Shown one piece after another: positions 63,932 to 64,000 of a stretch of DNA of 64,000 nt. Within the stretch, counting starts at the first letter, position 1. The number at the start of each line of letters is the position of its first letter. Origin of the DNA: Ferrithrix thermotolerans DSM 19514 (GTDB taxonomy: Bacteria > Actinomycetota > Acidimicrobiia > Acidimicrobiales > CAIXPF01); NCBI GenBank assembly GCA_945906305.1, contig CAMDQT010000007.1, forward strand, positions 1 to 64,000, written 5' to 3'. Position numbers and translations under genes: made by a program. The notes beneath the pieces were generated by a model, which saw only the letters and a program-made list of their open reading frames with translations, had not been told where the DNA came from and ran no database searches.

Positions 63932-64000
63932 CTCCCGCTGCTCCCATCCGGACTGTAACCGTCGGCCCCGGAATTCCACCGGATCGGCCCCATCGTCCTA
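63932..64000 (-). promoter_or_regulatory. FMN riboswitch (RFN element), 3' half
   Basis: On the minus strand the sequence contains GATCCGGTGGAATTCCGG, GCCGACGGTTACAGTC and CGGATGGGAG, matching the second half of the conserved RFN core in order. The 5' half is beyond the window end. It lies about 125 bases upstream of ribBA. A small hairpin at 63823-63837 (ACCCC/GGGGT) just ahead of the ribBA Shine-Dalgarno could be part of the expression platform. FMN binding should lower rib expression. Confidence 0.93.

Noticed and set aside
63741-63993. Short minus-strand frames upstream of ribBA
   Set aside because: They cover the FMN riboswitch and leader and show no conserved protein features.

Overview
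The window is a gene-dense, high-GC bacterial chromosome segment. It has many GTG/TTG starts, stop-start overlaps of the ATGA/GTGA type, a CIRCE-controlled groEL without groES, HemQ (coproporphyrin-type heme synthesis), class E-type sortase, an F420-type PPOX protein, nitrobindin/FABP and CaiB/DUF35/thiolase-type CoA catabolism. Together these point to an actinobacterium, most likely of the class Acidimicrobiia; this assignment is an inference from gene content, since no rRNA is present. I see no tRNA, rRNA, CRISPR array or insertion sequence. Almost every base lies in or next to a gene; the only gene-free stretch over 300 bases is 12126-12538.

Layout. 0-12.5 kb: 3' end of an aminotransferase, a small methyltransferase, two PPOX-fold flavin/deazaflavin proteins, a threonine/serine dehydratase, a CaiB-type CoA transferase coupled to an internally deleted LLM oxidoreductase, Maf, an AtuA protein, a cobalt-type nitrile hydratase operon (alpha, beta, activator), a fused AdoMet decarboxylase-spermidine synthase and PrmA. 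12.5-25.3 kb: enoyl-CoA hydratase, CIRCE plus groEL, an ABC importer, nitrobindin, fdhD, hemQ, larE, two unknown genes, then glnB and glnD. 25.3-30.7 kb: Nudix, PAC2, GNAT, tandem universal stress protein, and a remarkable 774-residue protein that looks like a Cache sensor joined to a pentameric ligand-gated ion channel.

30.7-42.1 kb is rich in acyl-CoA metabolism: a DUF35 protein with a Cys-less thiolase-like partner, VOC protein, UvrD/HRDC helicase, amidohydrolase, acyl-CoA ligase, two enoyl-CoA hydratases and an oddly arranged CoA transferase. 42.1-50.6 kb carries cell-envelope genes: GtrA, a methyltransferase, a lipoprotein, a glycosyltransferase-methyltransferase-(alpha/alpha)6 operon, Dtd, an Lnt homologue whose catalytic Cys position holds Ser, and a sortase. 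50.7-64 kb: hemG/hemY-hemE-patatin operon, a secreted HELGH metalloprotease-like protein, an oxygenase coupled to the giant helicase Lhr, a second dehydratase, and ribBA-ribH behind an FMN riboswitch cut by the window end.

The most notable item is the putative Cache-pLGIC at 28386-30710 and its apparent cotranscription with a universal stress protein. Next are the Lnt Cys-to-Ser change, the SpeD-SpeE fusion, the divergent GTP cyclohydrolase II half of RibBA, a Cys-less desulforedoxin-like small protein and the internally deleted LLM gene. All family assignments come from reading motifs by eye, without database searches.
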